Below are positions 42,453 to 55,199 of a stretch of 64,000 nt of DNA, in pieces. A program made the position numbers and the translations under genes. This DNA comes from Brachypterus glaber (lineage: Eukaryota; Arthropoda; Insecta; Coleoptera; Kateretidae), in the NCBI GenBank assembly GCA_958510825.1, contig OY294047.1:39819229-39883228 (forward strand), written 5' to 3'. Position 1 is the stretch's first letter, and the number at the start of each line of letters is the position of its first letter. The notes below the pieces were generated by a model. It was given only the letters and a program-made list of their open reading frames with translations, made no database searches and was not told the origin of the DNA.

Positions 42453-43680
42453 AAACAGCATACAAGTCAAAAACAATAATTATTTTTTATATAATTTTGC
42501 TATTTGGATTTACGTTTACTTCCACTTCCTCTTCTTTTTTACTTCAGTCCGTTGTCAATAGCCAGTGGTTTTACTTAATCACCCGATGAGTTTTGTTTGC
42601 TTTTTTCCTTTGTTTTACTTTTTGGTTTTGTTCTCTTAATCTTTATTTCCTTTTCTGACCTTTATGCTTTTTGATCGTTGTCCCTGTCTCTATATTTTTG
42701 TCCTTGCTTCTGATATATTTTTTTCAGCGCCTAAAATGCATAATGTAAGAGTAAATTCAATTCTTTTTAATAAAAACTAATTGACATGACATTTATTTCA
42801 ATACAAAATCATTAAAACCAATTCAAAAACAAATAAATTAAAAATCAGAAGAACATTTGTAACTAAGTAGGATGCAAATGTCTAAATATAGTGCATACCC
42901 TCCTCTTCAAATGGTATTCTGTATAAATTTAGTTATAAAATAATAAAATAATATCAAAACAACATGTAACGTACACATTTAGAATGCTTCTTAAGTGACG
43001 GTAACCATAAAAGCTACTAAAATATAATTTTATAGCGTTTTTAATTGACATTAACTTCTTAAAAGTGATATATGTTCGAGGTGCGTTATAAATTTGTTAG
43101 AATATTGGTACGGTACTACAATCTGTATTAAATCTCTAGTTTATAAAAGTAAGAAATAATTAACATGCTTCGCATTCTGAATTATTCTCTTAATAATAGG
43201 CTCTGGTAATATCTTATGCATTAAATGTTTGTTCAATTCAAAAGTTCAGAGAGTTTTTGAATAATTTAAACAATAAGAGAAGAAAATCGCGATAGTTCTG
43301 TATTTGTAGAAATTCCACAGTTATTAACTATAACATTTTTTTAATGGACCTTTGTCCATCAAAATCCATCATTAGATTTTTCCTAGATACAAAAGCAAAC
43401 TTATTTTGGGTGAAGCTTACTGTGTTCTCTACACACATAAAGCTTTATGAATTCTATACTAGTTAGTGTATGTTCTTTGCTTTATTTTTTGTTTATTTTA
43501 GATATTTTTTTTTAGTATCATGCAAAATTCCTCAAAAAAAAATTCTCTTTCTTAAATTATTATTCATTTGGACTTTTTATTAATTTTCAAACCAGTTAAA
43601 TAGACGTTTTTATTTGAAAATTATAAAATTCAATAATATTTTATTTTATTATAATATATAATTAAACTATTAATTAATAG
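42453..43680. other. AT-rich stretch, no gene seen
   Basis: Nothing that I can support as a gene, RNA or element. Confidence 0.45.
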
Positions 43681-43681
43681 A

Positions 43682-43833
43682 TTTATCCGTAAATATTTTA
43701 CTAAACTATTAATAGTTTAATAATAATAAACTATTAATTAAATTAATTAATTAAAAGTTTAATAATAAACTAATAATTAATAGTTTATTATTATTAAACT
43801 ATTAATAGTATAGCAAAATATTTACGGATAAAC
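43682..43833. mobile_element. AT-rich palindromic MITE, about 150 bp
   Basis: The ends 'tttatccgtaaatatttta' and its complement near 43,815-43,832 pair, followed inward by 'actattaatagtttaataataa' type inverted blocks around an AT-rich centre. Non-coding. Confidence 0.65.
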
Positions 43834-46800
43834 CTTGTGACTAAAGAAAATAATAACATAGCCAATAAAGTTCTCTTTGGAGTTATAATTAAAAAATAAT
43901 AATTTATACTAATTCTTAAAAATAAATATTAAAAATATTTTATCTATGCTAACCTTATTATAATATTAGGTATGTTATAACTAAGATGTAAATTTAACAT
44001 TGTTAACCATAAACTCTTGAAAAATTCTCATTTTACTCTTCTTCCAATATACTACGAAGAGAATTATATCTATATTTAAGTACGTGCGTAATTACTCCAT
44101 AAAAATTAAAATTGTTACTTTTTACTGTAAATAATAATTATGCAATAAATTATTACTTTAAGATTACATTTTCATTTAGTGGGACATAAATATTATATTA
44201 TTATTTTTAAATTAATGCATCGTATTTTAATATTTATTGGTTGGTTTTTATGGTTAATTTATGAAAACTATATATTAATTACTGGGTAATAATATTTACT
44301 TATTACAACCGTATAACTTTTTATATAATATTTGGTAAAAAGTAATTTAAGACCAGTATCTGACTTTTTGAGTTTTTCCACCAAATTATTCGACAGCTTT
44401 TATGTTTTTTGTAAGAACAAAGCCCAAAACTAAAATAAAACTTAGAATTGTCATTGATGACTCATGTTCCCAATTTCATTTCAAGTTTGTCTCTTTTTCC
44501 TTTTCGACTTTTCTTTTTGCACGATTTTTAATTTCTATAGTTCTTTTATTTATATGTATGTGCATCTGTTTCCAAATTTTAATATTTCTCGAATATAGTT
44601 TAATACAAATATCTTCACTTCTCATCTTCTTATCATGACATTTCTAAAATTCGCCATTGGATCCATCTTGTTCATCTTTGTAACACCCTGTTTTTAAAGG
44701 TATCTTTATATTCTGTATATTCCATTGTGGAATTTTTCATTTTGTACGTAATTGAACCATTCTTCCCGCTCGATTCAATTACATTTACGTCACGTAAAGT
44801 CGCCAATCGAAAACCCAATTACAATTTTATTAAATTCTCCATATCGATGATCCTCAGCAGAAGTTTCTGCTACTCTAGAAGAAGGCAGTGGCGAACAAGT
44901 GCTTTTTCAAAAATCAAAATTTAATATTCGTTTTTAAATTTCAAAAGTGACATAATTCTACATACAGAAACTTTGAGAACAAAGGAAACAATATTAGTAG
45001 AGTTTATGTTATTATTGGCTGCATACACAGACCACCAAAGCTATGGTGAGTACAAAATAAAAATTATAAACTCTTTTCTTAAGTTTTTGTGGGAGGTGTA
45101 ATCTTTTTAAAATAAAAGATGGAGTGATGTATTTGAAATAAACGATATAATTACTCTTTAGAAATTACCTTAGTTTTTTCTTAATCTATACTGTAAAAAA
45201 TATTTCCTCCATTTAAATTACCATTTTTTATAGTTTATCTAGAAATACAATGTGATTCTGTATATTCTAATTTACTATTTATATGGCTATAATTCGCTTT
45301 TAACTTCATAAAGGAAGTTCAAATCTTGGAAAAGGTCTCTTTAAATTCGATTTTTAATAATATTTCAAAAATTGTAAAAGCTAAATCGAGTTCTTTTATG
45401 TACTATTTTATCAATAATTGTGGTCAGCATTTAATATTTTTTGCCAATGATTAGGGAATATTTCAAAGTACGTAGTAGGTTTCTTCTTCAACATTTTTTC
45501 TAGAGCCTTGATATCTGCGCCAATTCCCAAACTGGTTAATTTTCAGCGTTTTAATAACTCATATTATTATTCACAACTTTTAAAAACCATAAGGTTGGTT
45601 AAAAATTTAGATTAGAAAAGCCCTTAATATACTACTGATCAGCTGATATAGTATTGTACAACATATTGTATTAAAATTTTCTAAAATTGTCTTCCGAGGA
45701 GATCGCAATGTAAATAAAAGTTTATTAAAGTGTAATTAACTATTGGTTTGTAGTTATAACCTGAAAACGTTTTTGTTTAGTTAATACTTTGAATCTTCCT
45801 ATTCTTTTGAATCCGCCACTGCGTCACGCGCAAACTTGGTCTAAGGTCACGATTGCAATTTTCCAGAATGTGTATTGGAGAATTTCGATGCTTGCCAAAT
45901 ATGGTACGTGATGGCAAGACAGGAATCTACTGGAAGACATTATTAAACAATAGGAAATAGTTTTTGGAATTGTGCTGCACCAGAAAACTTACAATAAGCG
46001 GATATCGAATATGGTCCAGTCAAATTGTAATAAATTTTATGCTGTCAAAAGAGTTTTACTTTACAAAAAAAAATGTAATACAACAATTCCTAAGTGAGTT
46101 ACCACACAAAATAATACTTTTATGACCTTATACCATTCTAAGTTTTATTAAAACTAATCCTAGCACTGCAGTAGAAAACTTTGTGAAAGAAATCTTTGCG
46201 CGAAATTTAAAGTGTTTCTCTCATAACATTTTTATACAATCATAATTGAATTGCATATAAAACTTTAAGAAACTTACCTCAAAAAGTATTTAAACTAGTT
46301 CTTCTGAATACATTTTTATAGTTATGACTAAAACAAATCTATACAGTTGTGGACACTATACACGATACAACTGTGTCAGAGAATTTTAAATTTGTGGTAC
46401 GATAAAAGTTAGTTCACCAAAACCGTCAAATTTGAAAATAGTATTTTTTTATAAAACAGCTTGCTTACTGGACTTTAAGTGGATATCTTGTATTCGCCCA
46501 TTCTTCTTTGAGACTAGTACTTTTATTTTATCTATATGGTAACAATGTTTGAACAATGCGAGATCCATTTTGTTGTTTGATCGTAATATTGATTGGTATT
46601 TTGTTACAATAACCATCCATAAGTAGTAAGGAAGTAAGAAAAGCTCGTGTCAAAGAGTAAGTTATTTACTACTATTTCCTGATATATAGCTCAAGGCGTG
46701 GAAATAAAAGGATATACGTAAAAATTATTAAATTTAAAATTCTCTCACTACAGTTTAAAAGATTCTGGCATCCCCCCTTTTCAAATTTCACAACCGTACA

Positions 46801-49045
46801 TAGCGGTACTCCAGAATAAAGTTTTTAATGGCTTTTCTATTATTTTATGTTTGATGAACACACTAAATTTTAAAACTTTTCTTTGAAGCAATTTTCACTT
46901 GTGTTAGGTATAACTAACGCATTTATTTTTTTTTTTTGATGATGGGATCTTTGAAATGATAACTATGTTAGTATACTGCTGACATTGATTTAGTTGAGAA
47001 TAATATTCATTGAAGGTTTCGATTTGAAGCTAAATATTTACTATGTTAGAAATAATCTTTTAGAAAAATAAACATAAAGCGCAAAATCTTACGTCAAACT
47101 TTGTATTTCCCGAAAATTTATTTATTTAAGTTTACAATAGTTGTTTAATATATGTAATCATGCTTAAAAGTTTGTTTGTTTATCAATAGGTAAAATATGT
47201 TTATTTGAAGCTTTACGGTACATTTAACAGAACATTTAACGACATTGTTATTAGGCACTTTCGTACGATTAAGACGTTAATTTTAGTTTCAATAGTCTCG
47301 TGTATAACATTATTTAAAATTTATTGGAAATTTTTATTTGATCGAGATTTTTATTTTAAATAAAATAGATAAATATTTTTATAATTTATAAATAAAATTG
47401 TGTTAAGTTAATTATAATAATTTATCAGAATTTTTAACTCTACACTGAGAACAAAGTAAACAGCAGTTACCATAAAATGTTACAGTTGGGTAACATATAA
47501 GCAATTTTGAGAATCATTGCTATACTTTCAGGCATTCGTTTTTATAGTATAGAAACCATGTATTTAACTTAACTAATAAAAAAGTGGCCACTGTTGCTAA
47601 ACTCTTTATATTGGGATATTGGGTGGTAAGACTGCTGAATACAGGTTCAGATGCACATTATTATGGTTATGTAAGTACAATTTTAAATAGTATTATATTG
47701 TAGAGTGTACTATATTTAAAATTTCACATTGCATGAAAATACAATACAGATTCTGTATTCAGCAGTCTTATAGTTTCATGTCCTAAAATTTCAAATGCGA
47801 TTTTTATGTCCTATAACAAAATTAAATAATGTGATCATACAAAAGAAAATAATTTGATGAGTTACATTTAGTTTTGCATTTATAAACCATGACTAATGTG
47901 GGTACCCAATACATAATTATCCAATAGTTCAACAACATTTTGGCAAACAAAAAAAATACATTTTAAATATATTGTAATAAATTTAAGACAATACTCTTCA
48001 AAGCAAACAACTTGAAAAATATTCTAAAAAAGTACCACCGTAAACTACGCCCAATGAAATAATTTAGGGTTTTCTTTTATCCTATATAAAATGAAACATT
48101 GTTCAACAAACTAAACTTTATTTAAATAAGGAATAATGTTATACAAACTTAAATTATACATGCCACTTCAATTTTCTTTATTTATATCTTACAAAAAAGT
48201 GAGCATTAGCATATCAAAAACGTACAAAACAGAATCCGACATGGGTTTGCCCATAGTTCCCAAAGCAGCAACCCTCTCGGTCGTAATTATTGTGGCTGAC
48301 AAAAAAATATGTCGGATAACCAGTTGTAGTGTCCTTCGTTTCAGTCGTACATTTTTTTTATCCATTTAAAGTTAAAGAACATATACTGTAGTCCTAAAGA
48401 GACTGAAAGGCACAATCAAAAGAACATTTAAAAATAAAATTTTTAGACGAAATTCTAAATAAAAATGGTAAAGGGAAAAAGTAATTAAGAAGAAGAAAAA
48501 ACGAAACATAAAGAAATTTTATATCTAACCAAGAATTTAACTAATATAATTATAACAAGGAAATTATAATTTCCTTTTGAAGTTGTAAAGTTACTTAAAC
48601 ATAACTACTTATTGTTTTTTATTACGAATCCTATGATATTCCTTATTACAAATGCAGTCATTGCATCGGGCTAAACATTTTATTTAATAGCTTTTGGGTA
48701 GTTTAATTTTCCAACATGATGTTCAAAAAAATTTATAAGCTTTTTTATTTTTCTTAAATAGTTTTTAACCAAAAAAAAAACTTTAGTTAACAATTAAATG
48801 TTTTAACACATTTTATTTTACTAGTTTTAACCAGTAAAATTATTTTTTTTAATCCTATTCTATTGTTGAGTTAAGTGTATTATTGAGTAAATCAACTTTA
48901 TGTTATTAATAACATAAGGTTATAAATATAACATAATCAATATATTGAATAAATTCTTTGCAGCTTTCTTACTTAACATAACAAGGCGTAATAAACAAAA
49001 AAGACAATGATCGATGAGTTGAAATTGGTATTAAAAATTACATTT
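43834..49045. other. Long AT-rich stretch, no gene seen
   Basis: Apart from the inverted repeat at 47,628-47,770, I see no domain, RNA or transposon. Around 44,755-44,890 the sequence is less AT-rich and has a near-palindrome (tttacgtcacgtaaa); it could be a conserved element or an old repeat. Short frames at 44,402, 44,727 and 48,136 have no known domain. Confidence 0.45.
47628..47770. repeat. Inverted repeat with 18-bp arms
   Basis: 'taagactgctgaatacag' at 47,628-47,645 is matched by 'ctgtattcagcagtctta' at 47,753-47,770, separated by about 107 bp. Probably a short MITE. No flanking duplication is evident. Confidence 0.65.
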
Positions 49046-49600
49046 TATGCAAAATAGTTGTGCGGGTATAGAGATCAAGAAATCACACTAAAGACCACAG
49101 TTCACATTTGTAAATCAATATGCCACCCAGCCATGGAATACGGTTTTCCTATTTTTTCAAATATTTCTAACCCAGTACTACGTATCATTAAAAGAGCAGA
49201 CACAATTTGTCCCAGAATAAGACATCCGCGTAATCCGTCGCACAATCTCAGAAACGACTATTTATATGAGGTAACCAATATTGTTCCTATAGAAGGTCGC
49301 ATGAATAGGCTTCGTAAAAAATTTTCAACTCCATTTAATCTGGATTTCATTAAAACTTGCTGTTCCTCAAGAGACATGGGCATTAGACCTAGATACAAGA
49401 ACGCTTTAAAAACCGTTTTGGAAAACCTTTGCGATAATGTAGACAACACTTAACTACACACACTTTTTTTTATTTTTTATTATTATGGCTTATCATATAT
49501 TTTGTTTTTTTTTTCAAATATTAATTATTTTAAAAGTATTAAGTATATGAAGTAAGGCTAAAGGGCCCAAGGCCGATAACCAATTGTATATTTTATTTTG
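49046..49600 (+). pseudogene. 3' end of a non-LTR retrotransposon
   Basis: The frame at 49,058-49,453 encodes about 131 aa (TTG as first codon, so no true start) with LKTTVHICKSICHPAMEYGFPIF, a pattern found just after the RT thumb in Jockey/R1-type elements (IYKTIIRPTMEYG-like), and a LRIIKRADTICPRIRHP stretch. The RT itself is absent. The 3' UTR continues past 49,550 (aaggctaaagggcccaaggcc). 5'-truncated near 49,046. Clade by pattern only. Confidence 0.65.
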
Positions 49601-49639
49601 TCCAAAAATCCTTGATTTATCTAAAGTTTACTTGATTTT

Positions 49640-50789
49640 GATTATTATTATTATTATCGTATTATATCAATTGATATTCTCAGCCTCAGCCAGAAGAGTT
49701 TCATCCAATTATTGGATTACAATGGAGAGAAAATTCATTCTTTTCCAATACTTTACATCTACCCAAGAAACTTTCGAACGATATGAGCAGTTTGTAAAAG
49801 AACAGCTCTTTGACCAATATTTAAAATTTTTTGCGGTAAACCGATTTCCTTCAAATTTGTTCTAAATTTCTTTCCAACTATTCCCTCTGCAAATATAACA
49901 AACGCATAAATGTTTACTTTACTTAATTGCCAAACATGTTTTAATTCATGTGGCAAATTTTCATATTTAGTGATTTTTTCCTTTTCTGTTTTGCAAATAT
50001 TGTGGGATAATGGTACTGCGATATCTATAATTATTCCATTTTTCTCTCTTTTATTTATAAGAACAATATCTGGCTTATTATGATCGATAGTATGGTCGGT
50101 AATAATTGGCCTATCCCAATAGAGTACATAATCAGTATTTTCCAGTACACCATTTGGAGAATATTTATAGTAAGGAGGAATGGCTATACCCAATAATTTA
50201 TGCTTAATACCTATTTGTTGATAAATTATTTTAGCTAGCTGATTATGCCTACCAAGATATGCAGAGTCCGAGAGTTCAGAGCAACTACCTATAACATGCT
50301 CTATAGTTTCTCCAATAACTCCACATTTCCGGCATCTATCCACAACATCCATTTTTAAACAATGCTTTTCATAATTTTTAGTTTTCATAACTCTATCCTG
50401 AATTGCCATAATAAACCCTTCAGTTTCAGGATATAGTTGCTTTTCTTTTAACCAAATTAAAGAAGACTCTTTATCAACATTTTCGGAATCAAGCAATTTC
50501 GGGTATCTACCATGAAGTGCTCTTCCTTGCCACTCATCTATAAAACTATGAGGTGTTACTGGGTCAAGCTGATAGTTGGGATGATTAAGTTTGAGAGGAG
50601 TATAATTATCATCTTCTCATCTAATAATTGTTACAAGTTCTTCAGTTGATGTTAACATATTCTCTCTCATATTTTTTTCTTGATTTATACAAAGGTTTTT
50701 TATATTTATTAAGCCCCTTCCCCCTTTTTTTCTAGAAATATATAGCCGATTAACTGATGAATTTGTATGCAGACATCGAAATTTTGTAA
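49640..50789 (-). mobile_element. 5'-truncated LINE of the restriction-like-endonuclease type
   Basis: Minus-strand remnant covering the C-terminal third of the single ORF of an R2/R4/NeSL-like element, ending in a TAA/ATAAT tail near 49,640-49,660. It is truncated at its 5' side against the ATT microsatellite that begins at 50,796. Confidence 0.75.
49759..50789 (-). pseudogene. LINE C-terminus with zinc motif and restriction-like endonuclease
   Basis: Reading minus from 50,789: VNRLYISRKKGGRGL (a conserved block after RT in this group), then a TGA at 50,619-50,617, then LKLNHPNYQLDPVTP, WQGRALHGRYPKLL, LYPETEGFIMAIQD, the CCHC motif CRKCGVIGETIEHVIGSC, YLGRHNQLAKIIYQQ, and the PD-D/E-K nuclease core KPDIVLINKREKNGIIIDIAVP. 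The order zinc finger, then RHN box, then PD-(D/E)xK is specific to site-specific or R2-like LINEs with a restriction-like endonuclease. Open from 50,498 (first codon TTG) to the stop at 49,759. One visible nonsense codon; the RT catalytic core is missing. Confidence 0.82.
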
Positions 50790-50795
50790 GCTCCC

Positions 50796-50921
<126 letters not shown>

Positions 50922-51363
50922 GTGATGTTATTATTAAAAAGAATGGAATTTAAAAAGCTTTCTGGATAATTATTATTTATAAGTATATTTTTAATTTTAT
51001 TCAAATTTTTATTGTGAAATTGAGGATTGCTTAATTTCAGAACTCTATTTTTTAAATTTTTAATAGTATTTATTTTATAAATTTTATTTTAAAAAGAATT
51101 AAAATATATATATCTATTTGAACAAAACGGTTCTTGATACCAGTCAATTAAAAAAAAGCCATTGACTTGTTTTAAAAAAGTTTTTTATTAAACTGTTCTT
51201 AATAACAAGATTTTTTCATTATTTTATATGAAAAGAACAAGAAATAATATAATTAATTATAAGATTTAATCTGTTTGTATATGTACTTTATACTTACTTT
51301 ATATTTATATACTATTGTCTTGACATTATCCAACAAATTGTAAAATTTTCTATGGAAATAAAT

Positions 51364-51365
51364 AC

Positions 51366-51451
<86 letters not shown>
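51364..51451. repeat. (ATT)n microsatellite, possible LINE tail
   Basis: About 88 bp of ATT following 'ttctatggaaataaatac', which has a polyadenylation-like AATAAA. It may be the 3' tail of a LINE whose coding part is not visible. Confidence 0.85.
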
Positions 51452-51453
<2 letters not shown>

Positions 51454-51985
51454 AAACTATAGGTTTAATGAAATGTAAAAAAATCTGCAAAAAAGAGCGT
51501 TCTCTATCTATTTAGTTGTGCGGTTGGTATGAAAGACGACCAAGTTGTGCGGTAGTATCTGCGTATACTTTGTGCCCGCCATAAGAAATTAAGTATATTG
51601 TCAAAGTCCTTCCTTTATAGGACATAATTTAGACAAAGTTCGCTTTATTTTTCCATAAACATCAAAACTCAATAAAGAAACCGCATTCTCGATGTTAATT
51701 AGACGCATATTGTATCTATTAAATGGTTATTAAATGTTTGCAGAACAGTCCTGAATGAACTGTTTATTCCTCCATAACCATCCTGCGTATTATATTGTTA
51801 TATCTTATATGTAAAGAAAAATACATTTGTTCGATATATAAGTAGCATACCCAGTAGGCCAACACGACCAAATGTGGTGTTCATGTACATTATTATAATT
51901 GATAAGAACAAAAATCAGAAACCCTTGAAAAAACATCCCTTTTATCAATAAATTATATTGAAATTCTGAAACCTGTTTACCTGTA
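51452..51985. other. No gene seen
   Basis: A direct duplication of 'agttgtgcggt' near 51,512 and 51,543. Nothing else is recognised. Confidence 0.45.
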
Positions 51986-52118
51986 CAGCCCTACTACGCT
52001 AGAAAGCAGTAACTCCATTTGTCGCCTAGCGACGTTTTGACATCAACTCTGATGTAATATTTTGAAAACGCTGCTATGCGACAAATGGAGTTACTGCTTT
52101 CTAGCGTAGTAGTTCAGT
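51986..52118. mobile_element. TA-flanked palindromic MITE
   Basis: Arms 'tactacgctagaaagcagta' and complement, extending through 'actccatttgtcgc', are perfect over about 35 bp. TA lies at both edges. A diverged copy lies at 20,088-20,200. Confidence 0.8.
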
Positions 52119-52827
52119 GTAGGTGGGTTATAAATAGGACGTAGGTACTTAACGACTTAGTGACAATTTCAAAATTGACTTCAGATTCCTCCTATTTCAC
52201 TTTTGATGTTTAGTATATTCGTGAAACTGTTATTTAGGCGTTTTTGAAGTTGCTGATAAAAATTTAAAATATCTGATGCAGTATGGTGGAAAGATCACTC
52301 TATAAAACGCAAAATGGTCCGAAAAGAGACACACTTCTCTCTTTTAGTTTCTCCTGGCTTTTAAAATATATTGTGTCTTTACTGCGTATTATATTGTATT
52401 TCTACATTCTGTCTTGTTACCAAAATGATAATTTGGTTCTTATGCTTGCACTGAACTGGATTTTAATAGAATTATATTTTTAATGTGGCACTTTGTTCAA
52501 TTGAAATGTATTTTATTTATAAATAAATTACATTCGGAATCAGGATTTCTGATACAGAATCTTTTTCATTCATGTGTATAATTTATACATGTATTAAATG
52601 TGAGAAATATTTAAAATAAAGGTTCATATTATTGTAATTGGTTGATAATTTGCAATTAGGAAACATTTCCCATGTTCGATTTAATGATATTGAGATATTC
52701 AAAATAAAACTAAAACAGCATGCGAGTCTTTAATCACATAGATTAAGTTCTCCTAATTACAAAACAAGAAATTATTTTTTTACATTAATAGTATTATTGG
52801 GAATTTATATTGATTATTCCTTTATTC
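52119..52827. other. AT-rich stretch, no gene seen
   Basis: A 66-codon frame at 52,283 has no domain. Nothing else is supported. Confidence 0.45.
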
Positions 52828-53105
52828 AGGGATGACGCCAAGGATTTTTATTGGGGGAGGGGGACAAGCATAATTTTTTCAACCAAATGATAAGGGATTT
52901 CCCAGAAATTTACCCCGAATAGAATTCCCAACTTTACCACTCAAGTTTCCCAACTGCTCCGCGAATTTTTCCAACTCTCTACTAATTTCCTAACTCTACC
53001 AGTAAATATTATCTACTCTACCACCAATTACAGTGAATTTTCCCAACTCGATCGTGCTTGGGGGGAGGGGTGACGCCCCCTACATTCCCCCTTAGCGTCA
53101 TCCCT
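52828..53105. mobile_element. Short TIR element with C/T-rich interior repeats
   Basis: The ends AGGGATGACGCCAAGG and complement of AGGGATGACGCTAAGG, with G-runs just inside both. The interior repeats a 'ttcccaactctacc' type motif about five times. About 278 bp, non-coding. Superfamily open. Confidence 0.7.
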
Positions 53106-53197
53106 TCCTTTCTTCTTTACCATAAATATTTCAAAGTTATAAACAATAATAATTTCATAAAAAAAACTAAAAAAAGTAGGACTCCCAATAACTTGTG

Positions 53198-53503
53198 TAT
53201 TAAAAAAACTATATAAAAAACTAGTTTTTAAACTTAAAACCCTTCTATTGATTACGTATTATGTATAACTAAAAAGTAGAAAACAAGATATACCAATTTA
53301 CAAAAACGAATTTTTTAAAAGAAAGGTTTTGGAATTTGTGATTTCATTATTTTTGCCAACATTTCCAAAACCCTTCTTTTAAAAAATTCGTTTTTGTAAA
53401 TTGGTATATCTTGTTTTCTACTTTTTAGTTATACATAATACGTAATCAATAGAAGGGTATTAAGTTTAAAAACTTGTTTTTTATATAGTTTTATTTTCAA
53501 GTT
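53198..53503. repeat. Long hairpin, about 135-bp arms
   Basis: The left arm 53,198-53,333 and right arm 53,362-53,503 are near-perfect reverse complements (gtattatgtataactaaaaa, aaaacaagatataccaattt) with a loop of about 28 bp. One transcript across it would be a long double-stranded RNA hairpin. Confidence 0.88.
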
Positions 53504-53635
53504 TTTAGTTATAATTTATTAATATGTGTGAAGCAACCCGGGAGTGAAACAGAGATTTTATGTAAAATTATATTGTCACCGGATATAAGCATATGTACCG
53601 AACTTTAGCTGTCTAAGTGGGTAAAAGGAGTTAAC

Positions 53636-54115
53636 TTAGCCGCATGGAGGTGATGGGGGGGGGTTGACGGTTGTTTTTTTATAGTAAAATTTTATTATTA
53701 TGGGATGAGTACGTAACTCAATTTTAATTTTAAATTAACTCACGTGGATAAAAAAAAAGGTTTTTGATATTTTAGGGGTGGGGGGTTGGGGGGTAAATTT
53801 TATATTAAATTATTTTTTGAGGGTAGATAAGCATGTGTATCAAATTTCAGCTTTCTAAGTTTATTAGAAGTAGGTATAACAGAGAGGCTTAGCCGCATGG
53901 GGGTGGTGGGGGGGGTTGACGGTTGTTTTTTTTATATTAAAATTTTATTATTACGGGATGAGTACGTAACCCAATTTTAATTTTAAATTAATTCACGTGG
54001 ATAAAAAAAGGTTTTTGATATTTTAGGGGGGCTGGGGGGTAAATTTTATATTAAATTATTTTGTTAGGGCAGATAAGCATGTATACCAAATTTCAGCTCT
54101 CTAAGTCTATTCTAA
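53636..54115. repeat. Tandem duplication, about 250-bp unit
   Basis: Two copies beginning 'cttagccgcatgg.ggtg.tggg' at about 53,636 and 53,888, sharing 'ttgacggttgttttttt', 'gggatgagtacgtaac', 'cacgtggataaaaaaa', and 'gataagcatgt.ta.caaatttcag'. Copies are about 90% alike by eye. Non-coding. Confidence 0.88.
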
Positions 54116-54505
54116 GTGGGTGAAAAAGCATTTGGCAAATTTGGGGACAAATATACCTATATATATGGAAGTGAAGTGAATAGCCTCCAAGTTGCGAGGA
54201 CGAAAATGAAATACTAAAATGTAGAAAACCGAAATTTTAATTATGCAGGGTGAATGTACATCAAAAACTAAGAAAAAAACCTCATACCTTTAAAAATCAA
54301 TCCTAAGGGAGCTATGGGCACCATATTTAAAGGGCCATAGTAGCTTTAGCGACCAACTTGAAACTTTTTTTCTTACCTTTTAATATAGAATAACACCGCA
54401 TCATCGAAATTTTAGTATTCAATTTTTCGTCCTCGAATCGTGAAATTTCACCTTCAAATAATTTTTTTCTCTAAAACGGTTAATCCTACAATATTACAAC
54501 AAGAG

Positions 54506-54790
54506 TACCTTTTTTATGTATTTTGACCTGAGGAACCATATTCCAAAAATAAAATTACAAGAAAGTTACACAGAAAAAAGTTTGGGACAAAAATCTGATA
54601 AGGCCCCCCTCGTTTCGCCCACCCCTGGTTAAAATAGGTACATAAAAATTACATACGAAGATTACTATTAAGATTAAGAAGGGTTTCCGAGTTCTTAAAT
54701 AAAGACGCATTTTAGCCATATGTTTATAGGAACTTTTTTCATATTTTCTGATGTAGAATCACCTCTTAACATTTCCCTATTTTAAATACT
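54506..54790. mobile_element. Diverged relative of the MITE at 10,006-10,380
   Basis: Shared blocks in the same order: 'cttttttatgtatttt', 'aaaaagtttggg.caaaaa', 'ccccc.tttcg.c..cccct', 'aaaaattacat', 'ggaacttttt.tcatatttt'. The termini have decayed. Confidence 0.65.
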
Positions 54791-55199
54791 GTGTATAGTG
54801 TTTAACTATGAGATCCATTTTGTGCATCAGGTGTATTAAATATGGATTCAATTTACGGCCTTCTGGTGGATATCTGTGTTTATTCACTGCTCTCTAGATA
54901 GCCTGTACCTGCCCTTGCATCAGAATACGTTATTAACTGTAGTCAATAGCCTCTATCGGTTGAACTGCACTCTTGTACAACAATATCCAATCCAAAAACC
55001 CATATTTTACTAGGATAAAATCTCACACTGTAAAAATTCTTCTTCTTTTTAACATGTTTACCCGCTTAATAAAAAAAAATTGAGCAGTTTTGGAAATAAG
55101 CGTCCTTAAAACTTTAACATAAAATATACTAAAACATATTGTTAATTGACATCACATAATTATTCTACATTAAATGTACAAACTTGGTACATTTTCCTA

